From Verrucomicrobiia bacterium (GTDB lineage: Bacteria; Verrucomicrobiota; Verrucomicrobiia; JABWAM01), in the NCBI GenBank assembly GCA_028687435.1, contig JAQUAF010000025.1:1-64000 (forward strand): a DNA stretch of 64,000 nt, given 5' to 3'. The position numbers and the translations under genes were made by a program. Shown one piece after another: positions 27,152 through 36,531 of the stretch (within the stretch, counting starts at the first letter, position 1; each line of letters starts with the position of its first letter). The notes under the pieces were generated by a model. It ran no database searches. It had not been told where the DNA came from and was given only the letters and a program-made list of their open reading frames with translations.

Positions 27152-29740
27152 ATGGAAAATCTCGCGAAATTTGAAGCCGACCTTTGGGAAGCCGCCGACA
27201 ACCTCCGCGCCAATTCCAAGCTCACCTCCAGCGATTACTTCATGCCCGTGCTGGGCATCATCTTCCTGCGCCACGCGGCCAATCGCTTCGACGCCGCCAC
27301 GCAACAGATCGCCGATGACCAAGCCGCGGGCCGGATGCCCAGGCGTAAGATTCTTCCTGCCGATTACATCCGCCGCCGCGCGCTCTTTCTCCCGGAGGCC
27401 GCCCGCTTCGACACCATCATGGCCAAGGCCACCACGGACCCCGTCGGCCTGCCCAAGCTCGTCACCGACGCCATGACCGCCATCGAGGCGGGCTTCGAGC
27501 CGCTCGCGAATGTCCTCCCCAAGGACTATGGCATCTTCGAGCCGAAAGTGCTGGAGGAGCTGATGCGCCTCTTCAACAGCGAGCAGATCAAGCGCGCCAC
27601 CGGCGACGTCTTCGGGCGCATCTACGAATACTTCCTCGCCAAATTCTCCATCCAGAAGGCGCACGACAACGGCGAGTTCTTCACGCCCTCCTCGCTCGTG
27701 CAGCTCATCGTCAATGTCATCGAACCCGACCACGGCAATGTCTTCGATCCCGCCTGTGGCTCCGGCGGCATGTTCGTCCAGTCCAGCCACTTCATCGAGC
27801 ACACGGGCGGCGATACCACGAAGAAGGTCGTCTTCTACGGGCAGGAGAAGAACCGCGACACCATCCGCATCGCCAAGATGAACCTCGCCGTCCACGGGCT
27901 GGAGGGGAAAATCGCCGAGGCCATCACCTATTACCAGGACGAGCACAACCTCGCCCCGACGAAGGCTCTTGCGCCCGGCAGTTGCGACTTCGTCATGGCC
28001 AATCCGCCGTTCAACGTGGACCTCGTGGATGCCGAGCGCATCAAGGCCGACCCGCGCCTGCCTTTCGGCCTGCCCGGCGTGAACAAGGACAAGCGCGTCT
28101 CCAACGGCAACTACCTCTGGATTTCCTACTTCTTCAGCTACCTCGGCGAAAAGGGCCGCGCCGGCTTCGTCATGTCCTCCCAGGCCTCCAGCGCCGGCAA
28201 CGACGAAAAGGCCGTCCGCCAGAAGCTCGTCGAGACCGGCGCCGTGGACGTGATGATCTCCATCAAGGGCGGCTTCTTCTACACCAGGACGGTTCCCTGC
28301 GAACTCTGGTTTTTCGATCGCACGAAACCGTCGCCCTCACCCCTGCCCCCTCTCCCAGCGGGAGAGGGGAAAGAGCAGGCACACTATCGCGGTGGATACG
28401 ATTTCTCGGGTTTGGTGGAACAGGCGCGCGAACTCCGAAAGAAGCAGACTCCGGCCGAGGACCTCCTCTGGCAACTGCTCCGCAACCGGCAGGTCGCAGG
28501 GTTGAAGTTTCGCCGCCAACACCAGATTGGCGACTATATCACCGATTTTTACTGCGATGAGCGAAAACTCGTCGTCGAACTCGATGGCGGAATCCACGAT
28601 ACGCCGGACAAGGCCAAGACGGATGCCAAACGCCAAAAGTATCTGGAGTCTCTCGGTCTGACCGTCCTCCGCTTCCACAACGAGCAACTCTTTGCGTCCC
28701 CCGAATCCGTTTTCGAAAAGATCGCCGCCACAAATCTCCCCTCTCCCGCTGGGAGAGGGGCCGGGAGTGAGGGCCGCGCGCCGATGAACCAGAAAGACAA
28801 CGTCCTGATGTTGGACGCGCGGTGCATCGGCCAACTCATGCGCGGCTCGCGCAAGGTTCACGAGTTCACGCCTGAGCAGATGCGCAACCTCACCGCCATC
28901 GTCTGGCTCTACCGCGGCCAGCGCGACCGTTTCCTCGCGCTCGTACAGGATTACTTCAAACACCACGCCGCCGAGTGTGCCGCCGCGCCGGGGAAGCTCG
29001 CCTCCTTCGACTCGGCCATCGCGGCCCTCGATGCCCCGTTCGCCTCACTTGCCAAGGCGGTGAAAGCCACGCCCGACCTCGACGCCGAGAAAACCCAGGC
29101 CCTCACTGACACGCTGGCCGAACTCCGCGACGCGCGCAAAGCCTGCGACGCCGACGCCAAGGCGCTGCTCACCGAACTCGCGGCCTGCGATAAAAAGACC
29201 GTCAAAAACCCGCCCGCCACCAACGACGCGCAGCACGCCGCCCGCAAAGGATTTGACCCCGTCGCCGAGCGCATCAAAGGGCTGAGCAAGCAGGTGGACC
29301 TGCTCTACAAGCTTGCCTCCCGCGCCGCCTCCATCGGCGCCGACTTCGCCGAGGCCGAAGCGGTGGCCGAGGCCTGCGACCGCCGCGCCACCGGCAAACT
29401 CATCAAGCAACTCGACGAAGCCCGCCGCGCCGCCGTGGAGCAGCTCAAGCACGCCACCTATTTTCATCGCCACATCGTCTGGCTGCAGGACCACTTCCCC
29501 AAGGCGGAGATTCAGCCCGTGCCCGGTCTCGTCAAAGTTGTCACACGCAAAGACATCGAAGCCGCCGACTGGAGCCTCACCCCCGGCCGCTACGTCGGCG
29601 TCGCTCCGGCGGAGGTGGACGAGGATTTCGATTTCGAGCAGGCCATCACCGAGATTCACGAGGAACTCGCCGAACTGAATGCGGAGGCGGTGAAACTGGC
29701 CGCGACAATTCAGAAGAACTTGGAGGAGTTGGGGGTATGA
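27152..29740 (+). CDS. hsdM: Type I restriction-modification methyltransferase HsdM with inserted DUF559 cassette
   Basis: The modification subunit of a type I system. An N-terminal HsdM helical domain (FEADLWEAADNLRANSKL) is followed by the SAM motif FDPACGSGGMF (about residue 198-208) and the N6-adenine motif NPPF (about 284). Sequence then runs to ELWFFDRTK (about 390), where conserved HsdM would continue directly to KDNVLMLDAR. Instead residues about 394-541 are a DUF559 nuclease-like domain encoded by a separate cassette; the conserved order then resumes with FTPEQMRNLTAIVWLYRGQRDRF. A long helical C-terminus (about 590-862) fits coiled-coil contacts with HsdS. At 862 residues it is larger than the usual 500-700. 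Whether the methyltransferase still works is uncertain. Confidence 0.92.
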   Translation: MENLAKFEADLWEAADNLRANSKLTSSDYFMPVLGIIFLRHAANRFDAATQQIADDQAAGRMPRRKILPADYIRRRALFLPEAARFDTIMAKATTDPVGLPKLVTDAMTAIEAGFEPLANVLPKDYGIFEPKVLEELMRLFNSEQIKRATGDVFGRIYEYFLAKFSIQKAHDNGEFFTPSSLVQLIVNVIEPDHGNVFDPACGSGGMFVQSSHFIEHTGGDTTKKVVFYGQEKNRDTIRIAKMNLAVHGLEGKIAEAITYYQDEHNLAPTKALAPGSCDFVMANPPFNVDLVDAERIKADPRLPFGLPGVNKDKRVSNGNYLWISYFFSYLGEKGRAGFVMSSQASSAGNDEKAVRQKLVETGAVDVMISIKGGFFYTRTVPCELWFFDRTKPSPSPLPPLPAGEGKEQAHYRGGYDFSGLVEQARELRKKQTPAEDLLWQLLRNRQVAGLKFRRQHQIGDYITDFYCDERKLVVELDGGIHDTPDKAKTDAKRQKYLESLGLTVLRFHNEQLFASPESVFEKIAATNLPSPAGRGAGSEGRAPMNQKDNVLMLDARCIGQLMRGSRKVHEFTPEQMRNLTAIVWLYRGQRDRFLALVQDYFKHHAAECAAAPGKLASFDSAIAALDAPFASLAKAVKATPDLDAEKTQALTDTLAELRDARKACDADAKALLTELAACDKKTVKNPPATNDAQHAARKGFDPVAERIKGLSKQVDLLYKLASRAASIGADFAEAEAVAEACDRRATGKLIKQLDEARRAAVEQLKHATYFHRHIVWLQDHFPKAEIQPVPGLVKVVTRKDIEAADWSLTPGRYVGVAPAEVDEDFDFEQAITEIHEELAELNAEAVKLAATIQKNLEELGV
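28333..28774 (+). mobile_element. DUF559 cassette with 37-bp inverted repeats inside hsdM
   Basis: The 442-bp cassette is bounded by inverted repeats of 37 bp (28333-28369 and 28738-28774) that match at 34 positions. Each repeat end also contains its own palindrome, CCCTCTCCCAGC and GGGAGAGGG. The repeat-encoded peptide reads SPSPLPPLPAGEG. Between them lies a DUF559 domain with ARELRKKQTPAEDLLWQLLR, FRRQHQIGDYITDFYCDER, VVELDGGIHD and VLRFHNEQLF, the Vsr-like PD-(D/E)XK fold with likely catalytic Asp and Glu. The frame stays open through the whole cassette. Free-standing DUF559 genes next to such CCCTCTCCC repeats are common in other genomes. Confidence 0.8.
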
Positions 29741-30960
29741 GACCGAATCACCGGAGAGTTTCAATTGATTCGCTATGTCGCACTGTCACGAGTGGCGGAA
29801 CGCCTTCGAGGAGCGAAAGCCGATACTGGGAAAATGGGACGATTCCTTGGTTCAAGACTGGAGAATTACGAGAGTGGTATCTCGGCGAGGCGGAGGAGAT
29901 GATTTCAGAGGAAGGGCTGGCCAATTCAGCGGCCAAACTCTTTCCTCCAAACACCGTGTTGATGGCGATGTATGGTGACGGTAGAACGATCACCAGCCTT
30001 GGGATCCTCCGTGACGAAGCAGCGACCAATCAAGCCTGTTGCGCGTTCATTGCCGATCCCATTAAGTGTCATTACCTCTACCTCTTCTACGCGCTAAAGT
30101 ATCACCGGCACGAACTCTTGAAACTTGTTGTCGCTGGTGCACAGCGCAACTTGAGCAACGGAATCATTCGCAATTTCAGAGTCATCGAGCGCCCTCTTAA
30201 AGCCCAAGAAAGCATCGCCGCGATCCTCTCCGCCTACGACGAGGCGATGGAGAACAACCGGCGGCGGATGGGGCTGTTGGAAAAGGCGGCGCGCTTGCTG
30301 TATGAGGAATGGTTCGTCCGCTTCCGCTTCCCCGGCCACGAACACACTCCCATCTCCCACGGCCTCCCGCAAGGGTGGGAGAGGAAGCCGCTGCGCGCAT
30401 TGTGCGACTCCATCGACTATGGCTACACCGCGAGTGCGCAGGTGGAAGAAATTGGGCCGAAATTCCTTCGCATCACGGACATCGTGCCGGACTTCATTGA
30501 TTGGCCTGCCGTCCCGCATTGCCCGATTGAAGATGACCGACTGAACAAGTTTCGACTGCGCGAGGGGGACATTGTGATTGCTCGCACAGGCGCAACCGTC
30601 GGTTACGCGAAGCGCCTACACAAGCGACATCCTGAAGCGGTTTTTGCGTCATACCTCGTGCGGCTACGAGTGAAACGCGATGTGGACAACTTGATGGTCG
30701 GGGTATTCGTCGAGTCGGATGACTACAAGAGCTACGTCCAATCACGAATCGGTGGTGCGGCGCAACCGAACGCAAACGCAAGGGTGTTGTCGGGAGCTGA
30801 GATTCTGGTTCCGCCGCCGCGCATTCAACGAGACTTCCACGAGACTGTTGAGCCGGTGATTGACCAGCGGGAGATTCTCCAACTCCAAAACCAAAAACTC
30901 CGCGCCACCCGCGACCTGCTATTGCCACGGCTGATGAGCGGGGAAGTCGAAGTATCATGA
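29737..30960 (+). CDS. hsdS: Type I restriction specificity subunit HsdS
   Basis: A 407-residue specificity subunit with two target-recognition domains. The first (about 5-145) opens with IDSLCRTVTSGGTPSRSESRYW, typical of HsdS TRDs, and is followed by the helical spacer IAAILSAYDEAMENNRRRMGLLEKAARLLYEEWFVR. The second (about 210-370) starts after GWERKPLRALCDSIDYGYT and ends with a second spacer EILQLQNQKLRATRDLLLPRLMSGEV. Both spacers look intact, so it should recognise a split sequence. The recognised bases cannot be read. Its start overlaps the hsdM stop by 4 bp. Confidence 0.93.
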   Translation: MRPNHRRVSIDSLCRTVTSGGTPSRSESRYWENGTIPWFKTGELREWYLGEAEEMISEEGLANSAAKLFPPNTVLMAMYGDGRTITSLGILRDEAATNQACCAFIADPIKCHYLYLFYALKYHRHELLKLVVAGAQRNLSNGIIRNFRVIERPLKAQESIAAILSAYDEAMENNRRRMGLLEKAARLLYEEWFVRFRFPGHEHTPISHGLPQGWERKPLRALCDSIDYGYTASAQVEEIGPKFLRITDIVPDFIDWPAVPHCPIEDDRLNKFRLREGDIVIARTGATVGYAKRLHKRHPEAVFASYLVRLRVKRDVDNLMVGVFVESDDYKSYVQSRIGGAAQPNANARVLSGAEILVPPPRIQRDFHETVEPVIDQREILQLQNQKLRATRDLLLPRLMSGEVEVS

Positions 30961-31057
30961 GGGCTAGAGCGTCCCGGAAAACGCTGAATTGAGCTTATTG
31001 TGAGCCTGTAAGGTAAATACACTTTACTTGCGGGCCGTTTTCAGTCATATTTTGCCC

Positions 31058-32503
31058 ATGTTGAACACCAAGCCAGACCTTATCGGGGTTTTGCGCCAGT
31101 TCAACCCGTGGTGGCGTCGAGAGCGCCAGAGCGGACTGCCGACGTGGCAACGAGCGGCGTTTGCCGAGGTGAAGCAGTGGGTGCAAAGCCCGCCTGCGCC
31201 GCGCGCGGTGTTGCTGAGCGGGGCGCGGCAGATCGGCAAGACGACGCTGCTGCTCCAGACTATCGAAAGCCTGCTGGCGGAAGGCGTGCCGCCGGGGCAG
31301 ATCCTGTATGCGACCTTTGACCATCCGCTGCTGAAGCTGGCGGGGCTGGACGGGCTGCTGGAGTTGTGGCGGGAGGTGGAGCCGGCGCAGGCGGGGCCGG
31401 AGTATCTGTTTCTCGACGAGATCCAATACACGAAGGACTGGCAGATTTGGCTGAAGCATCAGGTGGATTTTCAAAAGCACCGGCGCATCGCGGTGACGGG
31501 CTCGGCGACGCCGCTGGTGGCGGAAGGGCAGGAGAGCGGGGCCGGGCGCTGGCACACGGTTCGGCTGGCGACGCTGTCGTTCTACGAATACCTGCAAATC
31601 AAGAAAGTGGCTGCGCCGGAGCTGCCGGAGGTGGCGTCACTGCAAAAGTTGCGGTCATGGAGCGCGGCGGATTTCGGCCGGACGGCGGCGGTGGCGAAAC
31701 CGTTGACGGGACATTTCCACGATTACCTGCTGCGCGGCGGATTCCCGCAGTGCGCGCTGGTGGATGGGTTGGTGGCGGCGCAGAAGCTCCTGCGCGAGGA
31801 CATCGTGGACAAGGTGCTGAAGCGCGACATGACCGCGCTCTACGGCGTGCGGCGGGTGCTGGAGCTGGAGCAGACCTTTCTCTACCTCTGCCTGCATGAT
31901 GGCGGCCTGCTGGACATGGCCGACCTCGGCAAGAACCTGCAAGTGAAGAAGCCGACGGCGACGAACTACATCGCGCTGCTGGAGGCGGCGCATCTCATCC
32001 ACCGGCTGCCGCCTTTCGGCTACGGCAAGGAAATCCTGCGCGGACGCTCGAAGGTGTATCTGGCGGACGCGGCCATCGCGCCGAGCGTGCTGCTGAAAGG
32101 AAAGTCGCTGCTGGAGGACGCGACGGCGATGGGCGCGGCGGTGGAGACGGCGTTCTTCAAGCACGTCTTTACCCGCTACTACCAACAGAGCGTGGGCTTT
32201 TCCTACTGGCGGGGGAAACGGCAGCAGGAGGTGGACATCATCGCGGAAGTGGATGGACGGCTGGTGCCTTTCGAGGTGAAATACCGGAATCAGGCGACGG
32301 GCTGGGGCGAGCTGAAGGGGATGGTGGAGTTTTGCGCGGAGCGAAAAGTGACGCTCGGGTATGTGGTGACGAAGGAGACGGAGGATTTCGGGATGATGGA
32401 ACGCGAACTGGAGCCTGGCACATCCCTTCAGGTGGTGAAAATCCCGGCGCCGCTCGCTTGCTACTGGCTGGGAAAATCTGAAATCATGGCACAATCCCAC
32501 TGA
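31058..32503 (+). CDS. AAA ATPase with DUF4143 domain, inside the hsd operon
   Basis: A 481-residue ATPase with P-loop SGARQIGKTTLLLQT, Walker B EYLFLDEIQYTKDWQ, sensor AVTGSATPLV and a DUF4143 C-terminal domain with DIIAEVDGRLVPFEVKYRN, a PD-(D/E)XK-like segment. It lies between hsdS and hsdR, and the 6-bp gap to hsdR implies cotranscription. The ATG at 31058 was chosen over an upstream TTG. Insertion of an ATPase within hsd operons is known for several families, but its role in restriction is not established. It is related to, but clearly diverged from, the ATPase at 10.3-11.5 kb. Confidence 0.85.
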   Translation: MLNTKPDLIGVLRQFNPWWRRERQSGLPTWQRAAFAEVKQWVQSPPAPRAVLLSGARQIGKTTLLLQTIESLLAEGVPPGQILYATFDHPLLKLAGLDGLLELWREVEPAQAGPEYLFLDEIQYTKDWQIWLKHQVDFQKHRRIAVTGSATPLVAEGQESGAGRWHTVRLATLSFYEYLQIKKVAAPELPEVASLQKLRSWSAADFGRTAAVAKPLTGHFHDYLLRGGFPQCALVDGLVAAQKLLREDIVDKVLKRDMTALYGVRRVLELEQTFLYLCLHDGGLLDMADLGKNLQVKKPTATNYIALLEAAHLIHRLPPFGYGKEILRGRSKVYLADAAIAPSVLLKGKSLLEDATAMGAAVETAFFKHVFTRYYQQSVGFSYWRGKRQQEVDIIAEVDGRLVPFEVKYRNQATGWGELKGMVEFCAERKVTLGYVVTKETEDFGMMERELEPGTSLQVVKIPAPLACYWLGKSEIMAQSH

Positions 32504-32509
32504 GCCATC

Positions 32510-35500
32510 ATGATTACCGACATTAACAACGAAGACCGGCTTGTCCAAAAGACCTTCGCCGAGCATCTCCGTGATGTCCTCGGTTGGGAGAGCGTCTTTG
32601 CGCACAATGAGGAGACCTTCGGCCCCGCCGGCACGCTGGGCCGCTCCAGCGAACGGGAGGCCGTCCTCGTCCGCGACCTGCGCGCCGCCGTTCAGCGGCT
32701 GAATACCGACCTGCCGGAGTCGGCCCGTGAGCAGGCCATCGAGAAGCTCACGCGGGTGGACTTCGCCCGCTCGCTCATCCAGCAAAACCGTGAGTTCCAC
32801 GACTTTATCCGCAACGGCGTACCGGTGGAGTGGCGCGACGCCGGCGGGCAAACCCGGCACGCCCGCGCCCGCGTCCTTGATTTCCGCAACCCGTCCAACA
32901 ACCGCTTCCTCGCCGTGCGGGAGCTGAAACTTCAGGGTCTGCGCGTGCCGCACTACCACCGCCGCGCCGACCTCGTCTGCTTCGTCAACGGTCTGCCGTT
33001 GGTCTTCATCGAACTCAAGGCGGTCTATCTCAACATGCGGGCGGGCTTCGATAATAACCTGACCGATTACTTGAGCGAGACGAGCATCAACCACGCCTTC
33101 CACCACAACGCCTTCCTCATCGTCAGTAACGGCGACCGCGCCCGCTATGGCTCGGTCACCAGCAAGTGGGAGCATTTCGCCGAATGGAAGCGCAACGATG
33201 AGAAGGAAAAGGGCAGCGTCGAGGCCATGGTGCTGCTCAACGGCATGCTGGCGAAGGAACGTCTGCTCGACTTGGTGGAGAACTTCGTCCTGTTCGACGA
33301 CAGCCGTCCCGGCGGCACACGGAAGATCGTGGCCCGCAATCATCAGGTGCTCGGCGTGAACCAGGCGGTTGATTCGGTGAAGCGGCAGGAGGAGTTGAAG
33401 CGCGAGTATCCAGCCACGCGGCGGATCGTGCGCTACACCGTGCCGGATTCCGAAGTCCGTTTGGCCGCCGAGCTGGGCTCCGGCGAAAGGCACACCCACT
33501 CCACCGTCATGCAGGACGACAGGATCGAGGAGATGCCTTTCGTGCAGCGCGCGCATCCCGACCTCGGGCGGCTCGGTGTATTCTGGCACACCCAGGGCAG
33601 CGGCAAGTCCTACTCGATGGTGATGTTCACCGAGAAGGTCCGCCGCTATGTGCCGGGGAACTTCACCTTCGTCATTATGACCGACCGCGAGGATTTGGAT
33701 GACCAGATTTGGCGGACGTTCGTCGGCTGCGGCATGGTGGACCCGAAGACGACGCCCCGCGCCAGCTCCGGCACAGAGTTGAAGGGCATTCTTCAGAACA
33801 AGAACCACAGCTTCGTCTTTACGCTCATCCACAAGTTCAACCAGCCGGTGGACGAGCGGGAGCCTTACAGCGAGCGCGACGACATCATCGTCATCTCCGA
33901 CGAGGCGCACCGCACGCAGGCGGGCAAATTCGCCCGCAACATGCGGCTGGCGCTGCCCAACGCGTCGTTCCTCGGCTTCACCGGCACGCCGCTCTTCAAG
34001 TATGACCACCTGACCAGGCGCATCTTCGGCGGCTATATCTCGCGCTACGACTTCAAGCGGTCGGAGGAAGATCGGAGCACGGTGAAGCTCGTCTATGAGA
34101 ACCGCGGCGAGAAGCTCGGCATCGCCCGGCTCGATTTGAACGATCGCATTGCGGAGAAGATTGACCAGGCCGGACTGGAAGCAGACCAGGAGGCGCTGCT
34201 GGAAAAGCTGCTGGGGCAAGATTACGAGATCATCACCGCCGACGACCGTCTGGACAAGCTGGCGGCGGATTTTGTGGAGCATTGCTCCGCGCGCTGGGAG
34301 TGCGGCAAGTCCATGCTCGTGTGTATAGATAAAATCACCTGCGCTCGGATGCTCCAGCGCGTCAAGACGGGTTGGGACGCCCGGCTGACGGAGTTGCAGG
34401 CATTGATCCCGTCCAAGGAAGCCGAACTCGCCGCCATTACCGACGCCGACGAGCGGGAGAAAGGCGCGCAGGCGTTGGAGAAGCTGCGCGGGCAGGTGGC
34501 GTGGATGCGGAGCACGATCATCGAGATCATCATCAGCGAGGCGCAGAACGAGGTGCGCGACTTCAAAAAATGGGGCTTCGACATCATCCCGCATCGGATG
34601 GTGATGAAGAACGGGTTTGCAACCTCCAACGGCGATCGGCTGAACGTCGAGGACGCCTTCAAGAACGACCAGCACCCATTCCGCGTCGCCATCGTCTGCG
34701 CGATGTGGCTGACCGGTTTCGACGTCGAATGCCTTCAGACGCTCTACATCGACAAGCCGCTCAAAGCCCACACACTCATGCAGGCCATTGCCCGTGCGAA
34801 CCGCATCTATCCCGGCAAGGATTGTGGTGTCATCGTGGACTACAACGGGATGCTCAAGAGCCTGCGCGCGGCCCTTGCGGACTACGCGCTCGGCGACGCC
34901 GACGGCGAAGGTGGCGACGCGGACCCGGCCATCCCGCTGGAGGAATACGTGCCCGCGCTCGTGCAAGCCATCGAGGCGGCGGAGAAACACCTGCGCGACC
35001 TCGGCTTTGAACCGAACAGCCTGACCGGCGCCACCGGCTTCACCCGCATCGCTGCGCTGCGTGATGCCGTGGACGCACTCTACACGACGGACGAGGCGAA
35101 GCGGCGTTTTGAGATCATGGCGCGGGAGGTTTTTTCCCGCATGAAGACGCTCGTTCTGGAACCGTCCATCCGCCCCTACTACATCCGCCACGACAACATC
35201 GAAGCCATCTACAAGAAGCTCAATGAGCGGCGCGACACCGCCGATGTGACGGAAGTGCTCAAGGAGATTCACAAGATCGTCAACGAAGCCATCCGCGCCC
35301 AGGCTCCCGGCGAGGACCATGCCGAGGGGATCAAGGTGGACCTGAGCCAGATCGATTTCGAGAAACTGCGTGACGAATTCGCAAAGAAAGTGAAGCGCAA
35401 ACACGCGGCGTTGCAGGACATCCGGGAACTCGTGGAAAAGAAGCTGGCCGAGATGCTGGCCCGCAATCCCACACGAATGGACTACTACAAGAAGTATCAG

Positions 35501-35926
35501 ATGATCATCGCCGACTACAATCGCGAGAAAGACCGCGCCACGGTGGAAGAGACTTTCGCGAAAGTGGCCAAGCTGGTCGCCGAGATGGACGAGGAACTTC
35601 AGCGACACGTGCGCGGAGGCTTGTCGGAGGGGGAACTCACATTCTTCGATATGCTTCTAAAGGAGAACATCTCCAAGGCCGACCGGGAGAAGCTCAAGCA
35701 GGCAAGCAAAGGCTTGCTCGCCTCACTCAAGGCGCATCTGGCCACAATGCCAACATGGTTCATGAACGCGACTACACAAGCAGACGTGCAGATGTTCATT
35801 CTCGACAACCTCTTCGCCTCACTCCCGCGACCGCCATTCACCGAGGAAGAAGCAGAAGCCCTGTCCACCAAACTTTACGACTTCGTGTTCCAGCAGAGCG
35901 AGCGGGGGCAATTGATGGTGGCCTGA
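32510..35926 (+). CDS. hsdR: Type I restriction endonuclease subunit HsdR
   Basis: A 1138-residue restriction subunit. The N-terminal nuclease region has LVFIELKAVYLNM (the E-x-K of the PD-(D/E)XK motif, about residue 165). The motor part contains Walker A TQGSGKSYSMVMF (about 361), Walker B VISDEAHRTQAGKFA (about 462) and FLGFTGTPLFK. The C-terminal region contains MWLTGFDVECLQTLYIDKPLKAHTLMQAIARANR, the helicase motif VI zone. It cuts DNA remote from unmodified sites after ATP-driven translocation with HsdM and HsdS. All motifs are intact. It ends the accessory operon. Confidence 0.93.
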   Translation: MITDINNEDRLVQKTFAEHLRDVLGWESVFAHNEETFGPAGTLGRSSEREAVLVRDLRAAVQRLNTDLPESAREQAIEKLTRVDFARSLIQQNREFHDFIRNGVPVEWRDAGGQTRHARARVLDFRNPSNNRFLAVRELKLQGLRVPHYHRRADLVCFVNGLPLVFIELKAVYLNMRAGFDNNLTDYLSETSINHAFHHNAFLIVSNGDRARYGSVTSKWEHFAEWKRNDEKEKGSVEAMVLLNGMLAKERLLDLVENFVLFDDSRPGGTRKIVARNHQVLGVNQAVDSVKRQEELKREYPATRRIVRYTVPDSEVRLAAELGSGERHTHSTVMQDDRIEEMPFVQRAHPDLGRLGVFWHTQGSGKSYSMVMFTEKVRRYVPGNFTFVIMTDREDLDDQIWRTFVGCGMVDPKTTPRASSGTELKGILQNKNHSFVFTLIHKFNQPVDEREPYSERDDIIVISDEAHRTQAGKFARNMRLALPNASFLGFTGTPLFKYDHLTRRIFGGYISRYDFKRSEEDRSTVKLVYENRGEKLGIARLDLNDRIAEKIDQAGLEADQEALLEKLLGQDYEIITADDRLDKLAADFVEHCSARWECGKSMLVCIDKITCARMLQRVKTGWDARLTELQALIPSKEAELAAITDADEREKGAQALEKLRGQVAWMRSTIIEIIISEAQNEVRDFKKWGFDIIPHRMVMKNGFATSNGDRLNVEDAFKNDQHPFRVAIVCAMWLTGFDVECLQTLYIDKPLKAHTLMQAIARANRIYPGKDCGVIVDYNGMLKSLRAALADYALGDADGEGGDADPAIPLEEYVPALVQAIEAAEKHLRDLGFEPNSLTGATGFTRIAALRDAVDALYTTDEAKRRFEIMAREVFSRMKTLVLEPSIRPYYIRHDNIEAIYKKLNERRDTADVTEVLKEIHKIVNEAIRAQAPGEDHAEGIKVDLSQIDFEKLRDEFAKKVKRKHAALQDIRELVEKKLAEMLARNPTRMDYYKKYQMIIADYNREKDRATVEETFAKVAKLVAEMDEELQRHVRGGLSEGELTFFDMLLKENISKADREKLKQASKGLLASLKAHLATMPTWFMNATTQADVQMFILDNLFASLPRPPFTEEEAEALSTKLYDFVFQQSERGQLMVA

Positions 35927-35934
35927 AGAGCCAA

Positions 35935-36160
35935 CTTCGCTCCCCTCGGCAGGCTCGGGGCCTTTCGGCGGGACACTCGACGCGGGGCTTCGCGGAGTCG
36001 AATGGCTCCGTCCCGCTTCGCGGGGCGGAGTCACGAGCAAGGTGCGAAGCACCGCGTCGAGTGGCGAGCCTAGCGATGGCCAGTTGGAACCAGATTGTTG
36101 ATTGGCTCAGGATCCTCGACCATTTAAGGCACGCTTTTTGCGCCCCTGTTCAGACCTGAT
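35935..36160. repeat. GC-rich repeat after hsdR
   Basis: No gene is visible. The stretch contains palindromic repeats: CCTCGGCAGGCTCGGGGCC, GACACTCGACGCGGGGCTTCG and CGCGTCGAGTGGCGA. The phrase GTCGAGTGGCGA recurs at about 38105, next to tRNA-Glu, so the two flanks of the small gene group 36.1-38 kb share a repeat edge. Confidence 0.6.
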
Positions 36161-36169
36161 TCGCAAAGA

Positions 36170-36457
36170 TCAGTGATGACGGGGCTTGATCACCTTGCCC
36201 GACAAGAACACCGGGAAACAGAGACTCTCCGGCCTGGGATGCTTTGGGCCCGGCTCTTCAAAGGTGACGTGGTAAAGCCAATGGTCATTCTCGAAACGGC
36301 TTAGTTCAAGAGCGGACAATGCCCATTCTTGGGAAGACGGAAAGGCCTCTCGAAGGGTCTTCTGAGCGCAGGCAATGGCATCCTTCACGACGAGGACAGG
36401 TTCGCCCGAGTTGCTGTTCCATTGGGGCTCCGACTTGAAATTCTGCTCTTGTACCAT
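36170..36457 (-). CDS. Small protein of unknown function
   Basis: A 95-residue product that I do not recognise. It has the mixed hydrophobic and charged pattern of a small folded domain: VLVVKDAIACAQKTLREAFPSSQEWALSALELSRFENDHWLYHVTFEEPG. That layout resembles the periplasmic PepSY-like alpha-beta units, in which a helix is followed by strands with a Trp, but the similarity is weak. No signal peptide is seen. The upstream frame stays open about 20 codons (including TTWKGKNYTA), so the start may be earlier. It lies downstream of another secreted unknown on the same strand. Confidence 0.45.
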   Translation of the reverse strand: MVQEQNFKSEPQWNSNSGEPVLVVKDAIACAQKTLREAFPSSQEWALSALELSRFENDHWLYHVTFEEPGPKHPRPESLCFPVFLSGKVIKPRHH

Positions 36458-36531
36458 GGCGGTGTAGTTTTTGCCTTTCCACGTTGTGCAGCGCCCCCCA
36501 TAGCTCTCCCGATTCAGGGGAGTTCCGTGGC

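Noticed and set aside
28380..28740. Intein inside HsdM.
   Set aside because: No Cys/Ser first residue, no His-Asn end and no splicing blocks; the insert is a DUF559 domain with inverted-repeat edges.
31655..35608. A 1317-codon open frame on the minus strand over the ATPase and hsdR genes.
   Set aside because: It has no recognisable motifs and runs across two genes with clear motifs on the plus strand.
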